Assembly: GCA_013399015.1 (NCBI GenBank)
Contig: VWZX01006705.1
Span: 715,137 to 779,136 of the forward strand
Source of the DNA: Galbula dea
Taxonomy: Eukaryota > Chordata > Aves > Piciformes > Galbulidae
Reading direction: 5' to 3'
Length of the DNA stretch: 64,000 bases
The notes beneath the pieces were generated by a model, which was not told the DNA's origin, did no database searches, and saw only the letters and a list, made by a program, of their open reading frames with translations. Shown here in pieces: positions 1 through 14,100 of the stretch. Each line of letters opens with the position of its first letter. Positions within the stretch are counted from its first letter, which is position 1. A program made the position numbers and the translations under genes.

Positions 1-2194
1 AACAAGCTGTCATTAATTATTCTTTAAAGGCAGGGGAGTTGCTGTCCTCAACCCCATTTCATGCTTTACTGCATCTAAGAAGCAGCATTACTGCTCGATA
101 TCCAGAGGTTGTTTTTGAGCTATGAGACACACCTATTTGAGACATAATAGCCCTGAAATGTCTTAGCTTCTTGCAATGCCTGCAGCAAGTCCTTCCTGAT
201 ACTACTGTAGGTGCTGAGGCACAAGCTTTTCCCCTGCTAGAAAAGCATCTTGATGCAGGCTGTAATGAAAAAGTCTGTTGATGTGACTGTCTATATTGTC
301 TGCATTCTCTTCACACAGGTTTTATAGACCAGTCAATACTAGTCTTATCAAAGAGAAGAGCTGTCACTGAATTTGCTTATTGAGTCCCCAGTTCCCACTT
401 TCATCACTCCAATAATTAATCCAAACCAGCAGGGTTCAGAGCAACTTGAGGAGGAAGGGAGGTAGAAAGGAGGAAGGCTGCACAACAGATGAGTAAAAAG
501 AAAGAGAAGCATGTGTTTGCTAGGCTCCACACAGCCTAATTAAAAACAATTTCAAAATGCATTCATTTTACTTATGAAAACTATATTTTATGATGGAAAA
601 ATGTCATTCAGAAAAGTTTAGAAGACATTTATTCACATTGGAAATCACAGTTAAGAAAAATTGGGGAAAAACTGCTTCAGGGAAAAAGAAACAATAATCA
701 AACTTTTATAGCTGCAGCTTGCATTAATGAGAACATGATCCTTTATAATAAAGCCAGAGGTGACAAACAGCTGCAGTGGCAATACAGCACTTGTTACTTC
801 AGTTAACAGAACAAGGGCAGGTCTAACTGCTGTGTAGCATCTCTGTACTTCAACAATGGTCTGCAGCTCCTCCTAGCACAGGGACACATTATACACACAG
901 ACACAGCATTGTGCTTTGTCCCAACTGCTATACACCACAAAGAACCAAAGGATGTAGAAATGGACATTGTAAACACAGAAACAATGTAACCCTAGCTACT
1001 ATTAGTGAGGCCCAAACAATGGCATTCCCTTCAGAAAAGCATGCTACGTTCACAGCATCATATGCTGTTCTGATGTGTATGCTGAAGTAGGCCTAGAGAA
1101 ATGTCACTCAGATCAATGGAGGGTGAAGTGAGATAGGAGACTAGACTATAAAGCAGCACTTCAATACACAAATGTATTTGAAATTCAATGCAAATACCTA
1201 CAACACCATATATGTCTACATCCTTAACCAGCAATGACCAATACTTCTGGCTTAAACAGAAAAGTAAGTTCCAGAAGGCTACTAGACAATGCGACATGCT
1301 GTACATGGAAGTAAACTTCTACTTGCACTCAGACAGAAGAGACACCTATTGAGTCCTAACATCTCAACTGTATTAGCAATGAAATGCAGTGGGGTTGATA
1401 TTCTCATTTTGCATTGAAAAAGGGGGACAGAGAATTTATTCTTCAGGTATTTTACAAAGAAAGACATTTCTATGATAAACATGCTGCTCAAGGATGTGTC
1501 AGAACAGGATTCATATACTTCTGTAACATTAAGTCTAGTTTTTCCCCACACCCTCAGCTTGCCATTATCCTACCAAATTGATGGCTGGCAGGTAATTTCC
1601 CAAGAAAACAAATCTTCTGTTAGTTTTCCACTTCAGCAAAGCAAGCTATCACACACTTGCTCACTCCCTGTCAGTCAAGTCTGCTGAGAGCACAATGAGC
1701 TCCAAAGTTCTCTGCCACAGAGCCAAGAATCTGAAAGTCCAAATTCTAGCAACAGTCCCAAAACTCAAGTCTTCCTGCATCAGGTGGGGAGACGGGGAAG
1801 ATGGGAGTGTTCCCGGAGCTCCTGGTCAAGACCTGTCAACCCTGGGACAGAAGATGGGGTGGGGATTCCATCTTTGGTGGGGACGTCCCCTGAGACAGAC
1901 AGATGCTCTGTTTGAGAAAAGCTAAAATGAAAATGTGGAATTTCCTTTCAGAGGGAAGTATAAATATGCAAAAAAGTAGTTTTCATACTGCTTCTCAGCA
2001 CAAGGGTTTTCTTAACATTGGTATTTCCCACAGAAAGAAAATGCCACGTCTTGAGCTGCTTTAACTGTAACTCACATCCTGCCAGAGGAAACTGTTTCCC
2101 AGCACGTAACCGATTACAGAAAGATTCGTCAGGATTGTATCTGGATCTTGTTGCCATTAAAACAATACAGTAAATTAAAAAAGAAATTATTTAC
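1..2194. other. Intron of the STAG3-like gene, left edge
   Basis: Downstream intron after the last visible STAG3-like exon (donor TCACA|GTAAAT at 2194). I looked on the minus strand for the next STAG segment (the AAGEFL region) and did not find it. The open frames here have no recognisable family or flanking splice pattern. AT-rich, with no repeat I can name. Confidence 0.5.
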
Positions 2195-5100
2195 TGTGAC
2201 ATAAGCATCAAGAGTTTCATGGCTTGAACTGCTACTTCATGGTCCTTGTCCAGAGGCATGGACACAATTCGATCCTAATGGATGCAAAATGACAATAAAA
2301 AGATGTAACATGGTTTGTTCTCAATAAACACATATTTTGGCTACAGCTAGATCATCTACACTAGTAGAGCAGAGATTTATTTTTATTTCAGCAGCTATTT
2401 CCTAAGAGACATAAGGCAACTTGATTACTACCAAGTAGTTCCCCAGCCCCTGAAAATTAACAGCATGTTAATTTTTTAACTGAATTAATCATGTAGTGAT
2501 ATGGTATTTTTTACAGATTTAATGTATGCGTTCACAAGAAATCAACTACGGTCTACAAATTAAAAGTGACTGACAACTTGTTTCTCAGATGTTACTACTA
2601 GCACTTCAGTATGTTAAATGAAGGTAAGCCTCAAATTACAAGCATTATATAATCAGTTTCTCCCATCAACAATAAAGTGCATGTACCTACACATTACAGA
2701 AGCCAGCACCTTGCTGGAAAGACAATTAGGACTTGAGTCATAAAGGTACTGTACTTCATGGACTGGCAGCAACATTCCTGACCTCCAAAATTCACACTAC
2801 TGTAACTTGGTGCACATGCAAACACCTCAGAAAACAATGGAAATTCTCCTGTCCTATCTACCCAAGAATTTGCACTCCTCAGCATGGCCTACATCTTTAA
2901 GATGTATTAAAACTTTGGACTTCCTTGTTTTGGGACTACAGTTGTCTCATTTAACATATTAGTTCTAAATCTCTAGATTCATTTAACTTTACACTTTCCT
3001 TTTTCACACAACTCAGCTGCAAGCTGTGGAAGTCCATGAATGCTGAGTTTGAACCATCAAGGGTAACAGAGGGAGCAGGCGAAAATCTCACTTGTGGGAA
3101 ACAGATTCATGGTTATGAGATTACATTTCCCACCACTGAGAAAACATTAAATTAAATTCAGAAGATTGCAGATCAGTGTGTACCTTGCATGTGGCTGTTT
3201 GGGTTTCTTTTGTTTAGATGGGAATGAGTTGTGTTTCGATTGGGGTTTTTTGATTGGGGGATGGAGTTTTCAATAATCCATTTTTACAGTATCCTCCACA
3301 CAGAGGGATATCACAGTACAAACAGACTGCAGCAATTTCATCAGTCTTTGAATACCAACCCCGGAGTTGGTTACACAGCTTACAGCGATCTTCTTCTGGA
3401 CAAAAAGAAAAGGGACTACCACCTAACTGTCTGAAACAGGGGTTCATCATTTATTCTTAAGATACCAATATTAATCTATTACAACTTCTTTGAGGATGTG
3501 CTATAGGTATTTTTTACTATTAGCAACTTCTTTGACATGCAGGCAAGTCCTGCACCTTTTGCAAAGAGAATACAAATTACCACCACATGCAGGCATTGAT
3601 TATGTACAGATTCAGAGGGACTGAGATACCTATCACAGCATTCTGAGTTTTTCTTATTCAAATATTGAAAAGGCACAACCCCACTGGGATAAGAGTAGCT
3701 GACAAAATCATTACCAAGGGCAGGATTAAAAAAAATTAAAAGCCTTATTACTTAAATGAGTCAGGATGTTGGATAAAGGCAGTGTACAGGATCAGTGCAG
3801 TCACAGAATAAGCTCTCAAAATTACAATGTATCACCTGACTTGTTCAGAAAGGACATAAGGGATTTATACTGACATAGGTCAATAGGGGGACATTCCCAC
3901 ATCAGTGTGATATGTGGTCAGCCAATCCAGCATCTACAAGGTTAACGCATTACAAGGGGCAGCAAAAAAGGGACCTTTAGAGTATGAAATTCCATGTCAT
4001 CTGCCCACAATGCTGCAAAAAATTCTATGCCATTCTGGATGAATGGTGAAGATAACTGACCACAGTGCATGCTAACACCATTTTGTGCATGAACTAAAAC
4101 GAAACTTCCATAGAAACAGGGAAACATCTCTGCAAAACCCCTTCATCCACCCACAAGCAGGCTGTTTCTGCAATACTCTAAGTTGCTGTCAGTCAAGGGT
4201 AGGGTTGGGAGATCACCTCTGATCAAAACATCAGACCTGATCAAAACGCCCAGCCCAGGCCTGAAGGATAGCAAACAGTAATCTATTTACCTTGAATCTG
4301 CTAGTAAAGAGATCCATCCTGGAAACAAGTTCTTTTCTGCTATAAATTCCTTGCAGTCCCAGAAGACACTTCAACCGCACTTCAGCTTGCTACAAGACAA
4401 AGAGAAATCAACTAACAGCAAACAATACGGATCTTTGATGTTGCTCACTACTGGTATTTATATTATGTAAATAAGAGTTCTTTGCAGATGCCTAGAGCAC
4501 ACTACCCAAATACTGCCTCCTCTTCTTTATTAATGATACCAGTACCATTTTGTTTGTGTGCACACACACATCTGTCTCTCACGCACAGAGGAAGCCTGCA
4601 GTGAGCCAAACTTAAAGGTGACATCAAAGTTTGTGCTAGGCTCCCTAGGAGCCAAAGAAACTCTCACAGACCTTACAGTTAATAAAAGCAACAGAACACA
4701 AATGATGGAGGAATTCTGCTAGTCACCTGTTAACAACAAACACAAGAGTATGGATGACCTACTTAATACAATCTCATTTTTCTGTACATCAGACTTTGCT
4801 TGCTTCCTTTCAATATCTGACTTGGACAATTGTTAAATATGGACAAGGACTCCAAGAAATTCTAGAAGATTCCCAGAGGAAGAGTCATTCCTTAGAAATG
4901 TCCTGGCTTGTCATTGTAGGTTCTCACAGATATGGAATTAAACGTTATGCCTTCTCCCTGATTGTTTTACACTAAAACACTGTGTTTTAATCATTCTCAG
5001 AAGAAAAGGGTTGCTTTGAATTTGGCCTAATTAGTTAATTTGGGCAAAACATATTTATTCCTCCAAGGTGTTATTTCATACTATTAGTACTGCTGCTCCA

Positions 5101-8100
5101 TACATGCCTGAAAGAAAGTCTTTTCCTTATTCAACCTTTAAATTAGATCATGTATATCATTACACCTTTCACTCGACAAAGCTTTAAATGGTATTAGGAA
5201 ACTAATTTGGGGGATCTAACATAGAAAAACCACTGTGTTCTGTAAACTTATAATGCTAAGGATATCAGCAGAGACACTTAAATGAACTGCAGGCTTTGAC
5301 TCGGTCTCTTCCTATTTCTTCCTTAATTCCTCTTGCTATCAACAGCAGTAAGAATAATCACAGAAACCCAAGAAGGGAGACCAGCTACACACAGGCTACC
5401 CATTACTACAAGTTCCTGTTCACCTGCTTGGATGGAAAGCAAAGGATGACATGCAGGAGTAGGCTTTGACCAACAGTTTTGCATAGGACAGCTTTTTGCT
5501 AGAAATACACAATGAAAGATCAACAGGTAACAATGAGTACTGCTCTCTAATCTGCCTCTGACACACCAGCATTACATATTTAAAATTAAAGGCTTTGTCT
5601 GAGAAAGAGCCTGTTGCCCACATCTGCTGCTTCCTCCAGCCAGAAGGGCTCCATAGCACAGAACTCAAACAGTCCCAATTTGGCAAGCGTCACTGCATGC
5701 TGGCACAAACTCAGCACAGTCAATGTACTGCAATCCTGGCTTCAGCTGCCCTCGCTATTTTATCACCAGGCTTTGCTAGTGAATAGGGGAGAATTTCCCC
5801 AGGATCATATAGCCCTTGGCATGCAGCTAGTAAAGTCATTTGCACTGATCAGGTGGCATTCAAGCATAGGTCTGCAAATAAAGGTTCAATACATTAAACC
5901 ACACCACCTGCCTTGTAATGTATCCTGTTCCCACCTGAAAGATCTCAGTCATAACTCTACACATATATGTTTAAGTGTTGAGAAAACTAACTCTAGTAAC
6001 TATGAACAAATAATTACTTCTGCTGTAACTAGTTCTGCTGTTCTTATGTTTCCAACTGCACTTTCTCCTTCTCAGTCACTTCTCATTTTCTGGATTCAGC
6101 ACTCCTCATAGTTTTAGAAGGATGCAAAGTAATTTTGAATGATCAAGAAGCTATCTCACTACTTACCTTCAGCTCCTTTTGACAGTAACATAGGCAAGAA
6201 CAAACACCTAGCCATCTACTCCCCTATCCTGAAAATGTGCTTGCATGTTCCCCCTTGACTCTGCCACAGCTTTGAAAGACCAAACAGGCAGGTATTTTGT
6301 CAAGAGAAGAATGATAGTTCTGGTGAATCACAAAATCAAAATACCTGCCTGTTTGGTCTTTCAAAGCTGTGGCAGAGTCAAGGGGGAACATGCAAGCACA
6401 TTTTCAGGATACTCTGAACACACTCTGTCCCTCAGCTCTATCATACTATATTTTGACCCTGACCTGCAAACAGATTGTCAGAAAACATCAGTAAGAGGGT
6501 GGGTGGGCAGCTCTAGTGACCTCAGAGAGTTCTGCGTGGGCTTCAGCACTGCTTTCATGCATTCATTTATGAGATTTCAGATTCACCACAATCACAGAGA
6601 TGGAGCCATTCAATAAGCCTTACAAATACAGGCTGGGACCTGGATGATTTGATGGGGTCATTAGGTCATTTTTTTCTCCTCAACACTCCCCAAATAATTG
6701 GGGAAATTGGGAAAACTAGGACTACTTCTGAATTACTCCTAAATAGTAAAGACAATCTAGCTTACCTGTCCTGTCAAGGTATGTCAATTTTAAAAACTGC
6801 CCTTCTCCCCAAAAAATCCATACATATGCATAGAGATAACCTGTGGAGCATAAACCCACTACTTTCATGTCCATTTGAAGAAAAAAGTATTTCAGAAGTA
6901 GCCATAACCATGGGATCAGTTTCTAAAGCCATCTTGAATGATAAGCAATACTCAAAGCCCTTTCAGTTTCTCAAAATTTCCCAGCAGGATCACATGATCA
7001 GGACACAGAAGTTCATTTCAACAGTAACTCTTACTGGGCCAAAGAGATCCTCATATGCAACTCTGAGCATATTACCACTGAATCTGAAGCATCTTCTAGC
7101 ACCTAGGAAATAACCTTTCACATAAAAATATGTTTCATGTGAGGGTGTAATGGCAAAACATTATCTCATGGGGAACAGAGAATGATTATATTCAAACAAA
7201 TTAATTAAGACAAAATGTTCATTTTATGCTTACTTCACCCTTACTTCACTGTAAAGCCTCTCAAATGACTGAACTTAATCTCTGTTTACAGCACTGTAGA
7301 TGATCCTGGCCAGGTTTTTCCCCCATCAGAATACTTTTGTGGTTGCTCCACTCTGAGGCCTAAATTATTTGGCAAACTTCTCTGTATTTTATTCTAAAAG
7401 AAAATTGGCTCTTGGAGATATCTGTTTCTTGCTGCCCACTCCCAACAAGAGGGGATGGAAATGCCTACTAAGGAGGAGTAGTGGGAAATAACATTCAGAT
7501 GTATATAAAAGCACTGCTGCTCCTTTTGCTGCCAAAAATGTCCTGCTCTCATTTTGGAACTGGGTAATTTAAAAGTGGCTGCAAATCACAAAGCACAGCC
7601 AGGACTACAACCACCAGTAATGGCACACTACCAGGTCTCAGCCAAATGTGGAACATGGAAGCCTTCTCCCTTTATTTCACTCTACTTGCTTCCGCATTGC
7701 TTTCAGATAATAAGCTTTAGAAAAACAACCACTTCCAGTTCCCAATAAATGACACTGGATGAGCTATGTGCATTAATCAGAGACACCAGCTGTTAATTTT
7801 CACTGTACAGCTCTGTGGGAATGAAGACACCTCATCTTCAAAAATTACTTTTTCTTCTGAGAATTCTCCCAACTGAAGTTATACTAAAAAGATATTCTGA
7901 TCAGACAAAATTTATGCAGAAAAAGATGACAGGTTCTTGATAGATTTGTTGTCCTAAAAATTTAAATACTACCTTTACAGCAATGGCACTATACAGGAAA
8001 GTAAGAGGCTTTGTGCTCCCCCTCCTGACTTTGTGGTAAACTACAATTTTATTCACAGAACACAAACCTTACCAAAAGCTGACACAAAACTGAGGATGCT

Positions 8101-11100
8101 TTCAGAATTTACACAGAAGCTATATACACTTTAAAAGGTGGCCTGTATATGCACAACGGGCCAATTTTGGTAAGCAGCCATTTACGAGAAGTATTCCTAC
8201 CTCCCTAAAATCGACGGGGGAAAAAAAAGGCATATTTTTGACTTAAAGTTTTCTTTCATTTGTGATTTTTCTTTTGTTTGGTTTTGGTTTCAATTCTAAA
8301 TGTGCCTCTACTTGAAAACCACAAATAAACTTATTCTAAGGAAAAGGAGAAAGCTTTTGGGGAAATAACTGGACTTTCTGTAAATATTTTCTATAGCCAT
8401 TAAATTCCAAATGAGAAATGCAATATTGAAGGCTATTTTACTACAGACAATATTTATTTGTTCATTTTTATAAAATAAAAATCACACCTAAAAGCAGAAT
8501 TTTAGTCAACATTTAATACTATATGGTTACTACCAAAAGATATAGGCTATATTACCATTCGGTAATAGCTCCCAATTCAGTAACATATAAAAATAACTGT
8601 ACACATGAGGGGACACTCTGCTAAAGAACTGGAAGAAATGTTCTGTTATTCAGTGCTATGGCTTTAAAAAATAAAATCTGAAATGCAGAAGAAATTCTTT
8701 TTTGTACCACCACAGTCTTAAAAGATCTACTCTTAAGAATTTAAATGTTAGGGTTCTTTCAAAAATATTTTTTTACATTAAAAAAACCCCAAACCATCGA
8801 CTGTCCCCAGTAAGAAAAAAGAAAAACTTTACCTTATCATACAGCATCCACCCAAGGTATTTTAAGTAGCTATCGTTTAAAAAAACATCTGGGCATGTTT
8901 TAATCCAGCTGCCAATTTCTTCAATGCAAGTTGCTCGGATTTCAGGGATCACATCACTGTGAAATTATAAAATTGTAATATTCATACATTAAAAACTCCT
9001 AATATATATATGTTATTTGCATTATTTTTATTTTCTGGAATTGCAGAAGTATCTCCATATTAATGTTCTAAGTTAGTCTTCAGTGGACAATTAGGCCACT
9101 TTTAGCCACAAATGTTTCATGCAATAATTATTTTGTAATTCTGGATAATTCCTCAATCAGAAATGCACTGTTCTGTAGCCAACAAGAACTTAAACATACT
9201 TGAGAGGTCCTTTCATAAGCTCTAATACTCTGAAACAATCTTAGCGCTACACTTTGCTTGACACCATCAGTGCCTCTAGGATGTTTAACTTGATTCTGGT
9301 ATCTGGACAATCTGAGCAAGGGTTTCTTGAGAATGCAGATACACATCACAGCTTTATTTTTGTTCTTACCGGTAACGTTTTAGAAAGGTCCCTTTGAAAA
9401 TAGCATTCATCATGTTCCGTATCTCTAGAAGCTTATGCTCATACTGAAACACAAAGAGAACCGAGTGTTAATATTGGTTTCACAATTCACTACACATGAA
9501 AAATAGGCATTTAGTGCACTTGCAGCACTCCTGTGGTGCAAGCTGCTAGAGTTTACGCATGGTACCGACATATGAGTGGTCTGTATCTACACTAGCAACT
9601 GGCCTTTCGTAGGTAAGTCCTGATGAAAGGCTCATCAGATACCAACTCCTAGCCTGGATAACAAGGTACTTTTTTGATATAGTGTCTTGATCTATCAATA
9701 CAGAGAAGGATACAGCACAAGTATTAAGCAATTTTTACCTATAGGCCCAAATTCTCTTTTTATGCACTTCAGAAGAAATGGAAAAAAGGAAGACACAGAA
9801 ATTTTCAAAATGCACCTATTCCACAGTAAGCACATAGTTTAACTGAGCCCTGAAAAGCTAGTTGTGAACTTCGAGAAACCTAAGTCACTTAGTAATAACA
9901 TTCTCTCACCAACAGCATCAGGAAGGGTTTAAATTTTGGGTGTTTTCTCCACAATACACATTTTCTCTGTTTTTCACGTAAGATCAAACTTAGTATGATA
10001 CAAAAACCACCCAAACACTTCTTCCCACAAAAAAAGGGATTGTGTCTGTAACAGAGAAGTCCATCAACTTCCAAAGCTCAGAACAGAGGTAACTGATTCT
10101 AAGATCAGGAGAGAAGGAACTATGCTTGATGTTCATACATCAAGTCACCTCCATTGTCAAGCCAGAATTATTTCGTACAGTTATAGAACTGTCCCTTGGA
10201 ACTGCTAAGGAGCTGTCTGGCTGAGCAGGGAAGAAATGACAGAAACTGAAGAGCAAAAAAGACACAGCTCATGCCTGAAGTTATGACCATTTTTATAATG
10301 CATCACTTATATGGAGGTAATAACTATCCTGTGCCCTTTTTCATTCATTGAAATTCAGTTCAAGAACTCACACTTTGGCTTGCAATTTGTGTAAACACAC
10401 AAAACCACTCCCTCACTATGAGAGCTAATGATGGAATTACATGTGTGTGTAAACCTATATCCACGTAGGGATCAAGGGCTAATGATGCCAATTTAGAGAA
10501 GCAATCAGTAGGACTGACATCACAAATTAAACAGTACAGAGGACAGTTAGTACCTTAGTCATTTTTATACCACTTAGTCTAGCAGGTTACTACTGCTCTA
10601 CACTATGCATTAGATAAACGTATCAACCTCAGAGAACTGCAGTGACCCAAACTCAAGCTGTCAGCAATCCCTTTTTTTACATCTTCATGCATCTCCCATA
10701 CACATCACCTGCCTAACCTCTTTTCTTTTTCTCTCTAGCTGGTTAAGTCTGTAATTGGTCCTCTTGCCACTTAGCCTCTTCTTCTCCACCTTATATAGTC
10801 TTTGAGCATTGTGCTTGTTGACATCAAGGTTCAGACGTACGCTTACAAATGCTGTAAGAAGTTTCATCGCTAAAAAGGAAACAAACCCAACATATTTAGC
10901 TTAGCTCAGAGCTACGTAGGACACATATTCACCACTTTACCACAAAAAACACATGGTCAGCCAAATCCAGTTTATTTTCAAAACTACAAGCATTACTAGA
11001 TTATAGTACTTTGTTTAAAAATATGTTGTTTATTTTAAATGCAGACTATGATCCAAAAAGGAGAATTTAGTGAGGTTACTGCTGATTTACAACTTTTGGA

Positions 11101-14100
11101 CAGCATTCTAGTCAGAGAAGTGATTAGTACTGGGCAAGTCTCAGTTTATGTTATTTTGATTTTTCTGCAGAAGATTCTAGAGTTGTGGAACAGGTGATTT
11201 ACAGTGGGGAAAAAAAAAAAGCCCAACAGCAAAACTGGTCCATAAAGGGCTGTGAATCTTAGCATTGTACTTGAATTGACAAAAATGCATGTTCCTCTAA
11301 GGATCACTAGATCTCGTACAACCTCATGCATAGATTTCAAGTGGGTTTTTGAGGCTTCAGATCAAACAGTATAATTTAGAACAAATTATACTTCACGTGC
11401 TCTTTGCATGGCAGAGAGAGTATTTACTGGTTTGGGGTGGAGGTGAGTAGTAGCTTTAGTATCATCATGCTGCATGAAACAAAAGTGTGTAACAAGCAAT
11501 ATTCTGTTTGGCACAGGTACCACAAAAAATGCAGCTCTCCAAAGGAAGCTTTTTTTAGGTGAAGCATTTAATACAACCTCATCACATTAACTAGTGAAGG
11601 GAGGAAAATAACAAAATAGAAAACTGAATATGAACAATCAGTTACAGGGAAAAAAAAACAAAAACAAACCAGAATCAGAACACAGCACAATTCCAAAGTT
11701 AGCCATGTCAGGCATTAAAGAAAATTTCTTTGTAAAGAACATATTAGTCTAGATCTATTATATCTAAAGCATCCAAATTCCATTCAGTTACACATGGGGA
11801 CAAGCAATTTATATCACAATAACATACATTAGGAGGAAGGTACTGTCAATGCATAAGAGAACAACTTCTAAAGTAAAGAGAGCTTTTTAATTCTGAGCAG
11901 TTTTGTTTGTACACAAGTCATGAAAACTCATGATCTAGAGCAACTCTGTGTTATTTTACCTGCCAAAGTGCTTGTGTGTCTAAACGCTCTGACCATGGAG
12001 TCTGCTAAGCCTGTAAGCAGTGAGATAACAGTGTCCATCAAATAGCTATCATACAGGATGCTGCGTTGGCACTGCTGGACAAGCACTGCAACAAATTGAC
12101 AGAAATTGGTCTTGAACTTCTTCCAATAGGGTCCTGTTCTGACCAGTGGGTAGTCTTCATTCTCCTGCACATGAAAGTAAAGCCAAGAGAAAACACACTC
12201 ATTTTGTTTGTGCACACCATTTACATCTCTCCTGCTGAATATCAGAAAGTTTTGCTGACAGTCAGGTTCACCTCAACCCTCCCCTAACTTTTTTTACATG
12301 GTTATTACTACAAAGCAGGGACATGCAACAAGGTTACAGGAAAACACAGAGACAAAGTAGCTTCACTAGAGCTACACTGCCATGATAGCTCACATCTGAA
12401 AGCAATGTATCTGTGAACTATTAGGTGGGAGAGGGCATGCGAAGCCGCGGCATCATAAATAACTTCCACTGGCATAAGCCATGAGCATTCCCGGTCTCTT
12501 CTACTTCCTCACAGGCAGTAATGCTTTCCACACTTCCCTCTTCTTCCTGTTCCTGCAAGTGCATGGTAAATCCAGAAGGAAGCTGAAGTGACTAAAAAGT
12601 GAGAACAAACAACTGTGGTGCAAGGAGGATGGGACTGGTTTCCTCAGCAGCACTTCCAGCTTAAGATGTTCATCAGGCTATTGCTTAATGACAAATACCA
12701 AGTCACTGATCTATATCACCAGCACCTAGGTCTCTGAAAACCTCCACAGAAACAGTAAGTAGGCAATACCTTTGACATTATGCAAAAAGCAAGTTACAAT
12801 AAAACTACCATACTGTTCACAGTACAGTTGATATTGCCAGAAAGAAAGCAGACAGGTGGCAGTTCAAATGACTTCTCAGACAAAATGGCATGCCTCATGA
12901 AGAGCACACTAGGAAGACTTTGTAGATGGCAACTTCAGGCAGCGTGAACATTTATTTCATTTGCATCTCACAGATCCCAGGAATGGCTCTGAATACAAAT
13001 TTGCATCTTGATAGTTTCCAGGTCTGAGCAGAGCCAGGGAAATCCAAAACTTCACTCACTATGGCAAACTTCATCCTCCATGTAGGCCACTACTCAGATG
13101 ATCCTTCTCTAGTAGCTGAAACACCTTCTTATATGTATTTGAACACACAGCTTCAAGCCCAGAATAACCTCATGTGCTCATAAAGTGCGCTTCATGCACT
13201 TCTCTTAAAATTTTGTTTTTCAAAGCACAGGAACCACTGCTTTCTTGAAAAATAAACACAAACACAGACTGACATCAGGGATGCCTGCTTGCTGGAAGGG
13301 ATGGGGAACACTCTTGAACACCACTGCAACTTGACATAAACCAGTCTGGCCAAATGATGTCCCTCTGACATTGAGAAATGGCATTTCATGAGCATGAGCA
13401 CGTTCATCCAAACAAGAGGTCTAAAACAGAGCAGATAAAGCAGACCTCCGAAGTGCATGATTATCTCCATACACTAGCATGCAGTTTAAGATGACTAATT
13501 CCGATGTATTCATCTACACTGGAAACTGGAAATACAGCCACAGAAAATGCTATACAACACTTGAGGAGAACTACAAGAGTCCTACCATGTCCACTGGCCA
13601 AGTAACTGTTAAGATCCAAGGATAGGCCATGAATTTCTTGTACTGCAATCCAGTTTCCTGTAATGCACAAGACAAAATTTTAAAAGCTTTTGGATGAAAT
13701 GGCATTTAAAGACAGGTACTGTCTTTAAAAATATTTAGCTCTTTATAAATCATTTTAGGAGGTTTTTTTAGAGTCATTTTATCTAAAAACAAAGATTTCA
13801 GAATTCACTGGATTTAGAATTAAAAAATACAAAAAAAAAAAAAAAGAGACCTAGTATATAACACAGGGATTGTCACTTCCTTAAATACTTTGTATCTTAG
13901 AGTAGCACGGCAAAATATTGCCCCAAAAACAAAGTTAGTTTGTTTTTATAGCATGCAGAATACAGCTTCTAAGGGAGTTTTAGAACATTCCTTTGTGCCC
14001 ACCAGGACAGGCGAAAAGGTTACAGAGCTGTAACACATCGAGACTGATGATAAGAACAATCACATCTTCATATCTTCCAGAGCGCCTATGCTATCACAAG

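Noticed and set aside
5614..6111. 165-codon plus-strand open frame
   Set aside because: It lies in a STAG3-like intron on the opposite strand and has no family motif, splice context or promoter.
6245..6616. 123-codon plus-strand open frame
   Set aside because: Its first half is only the perfect inverted repeat read through; no protein similarity.
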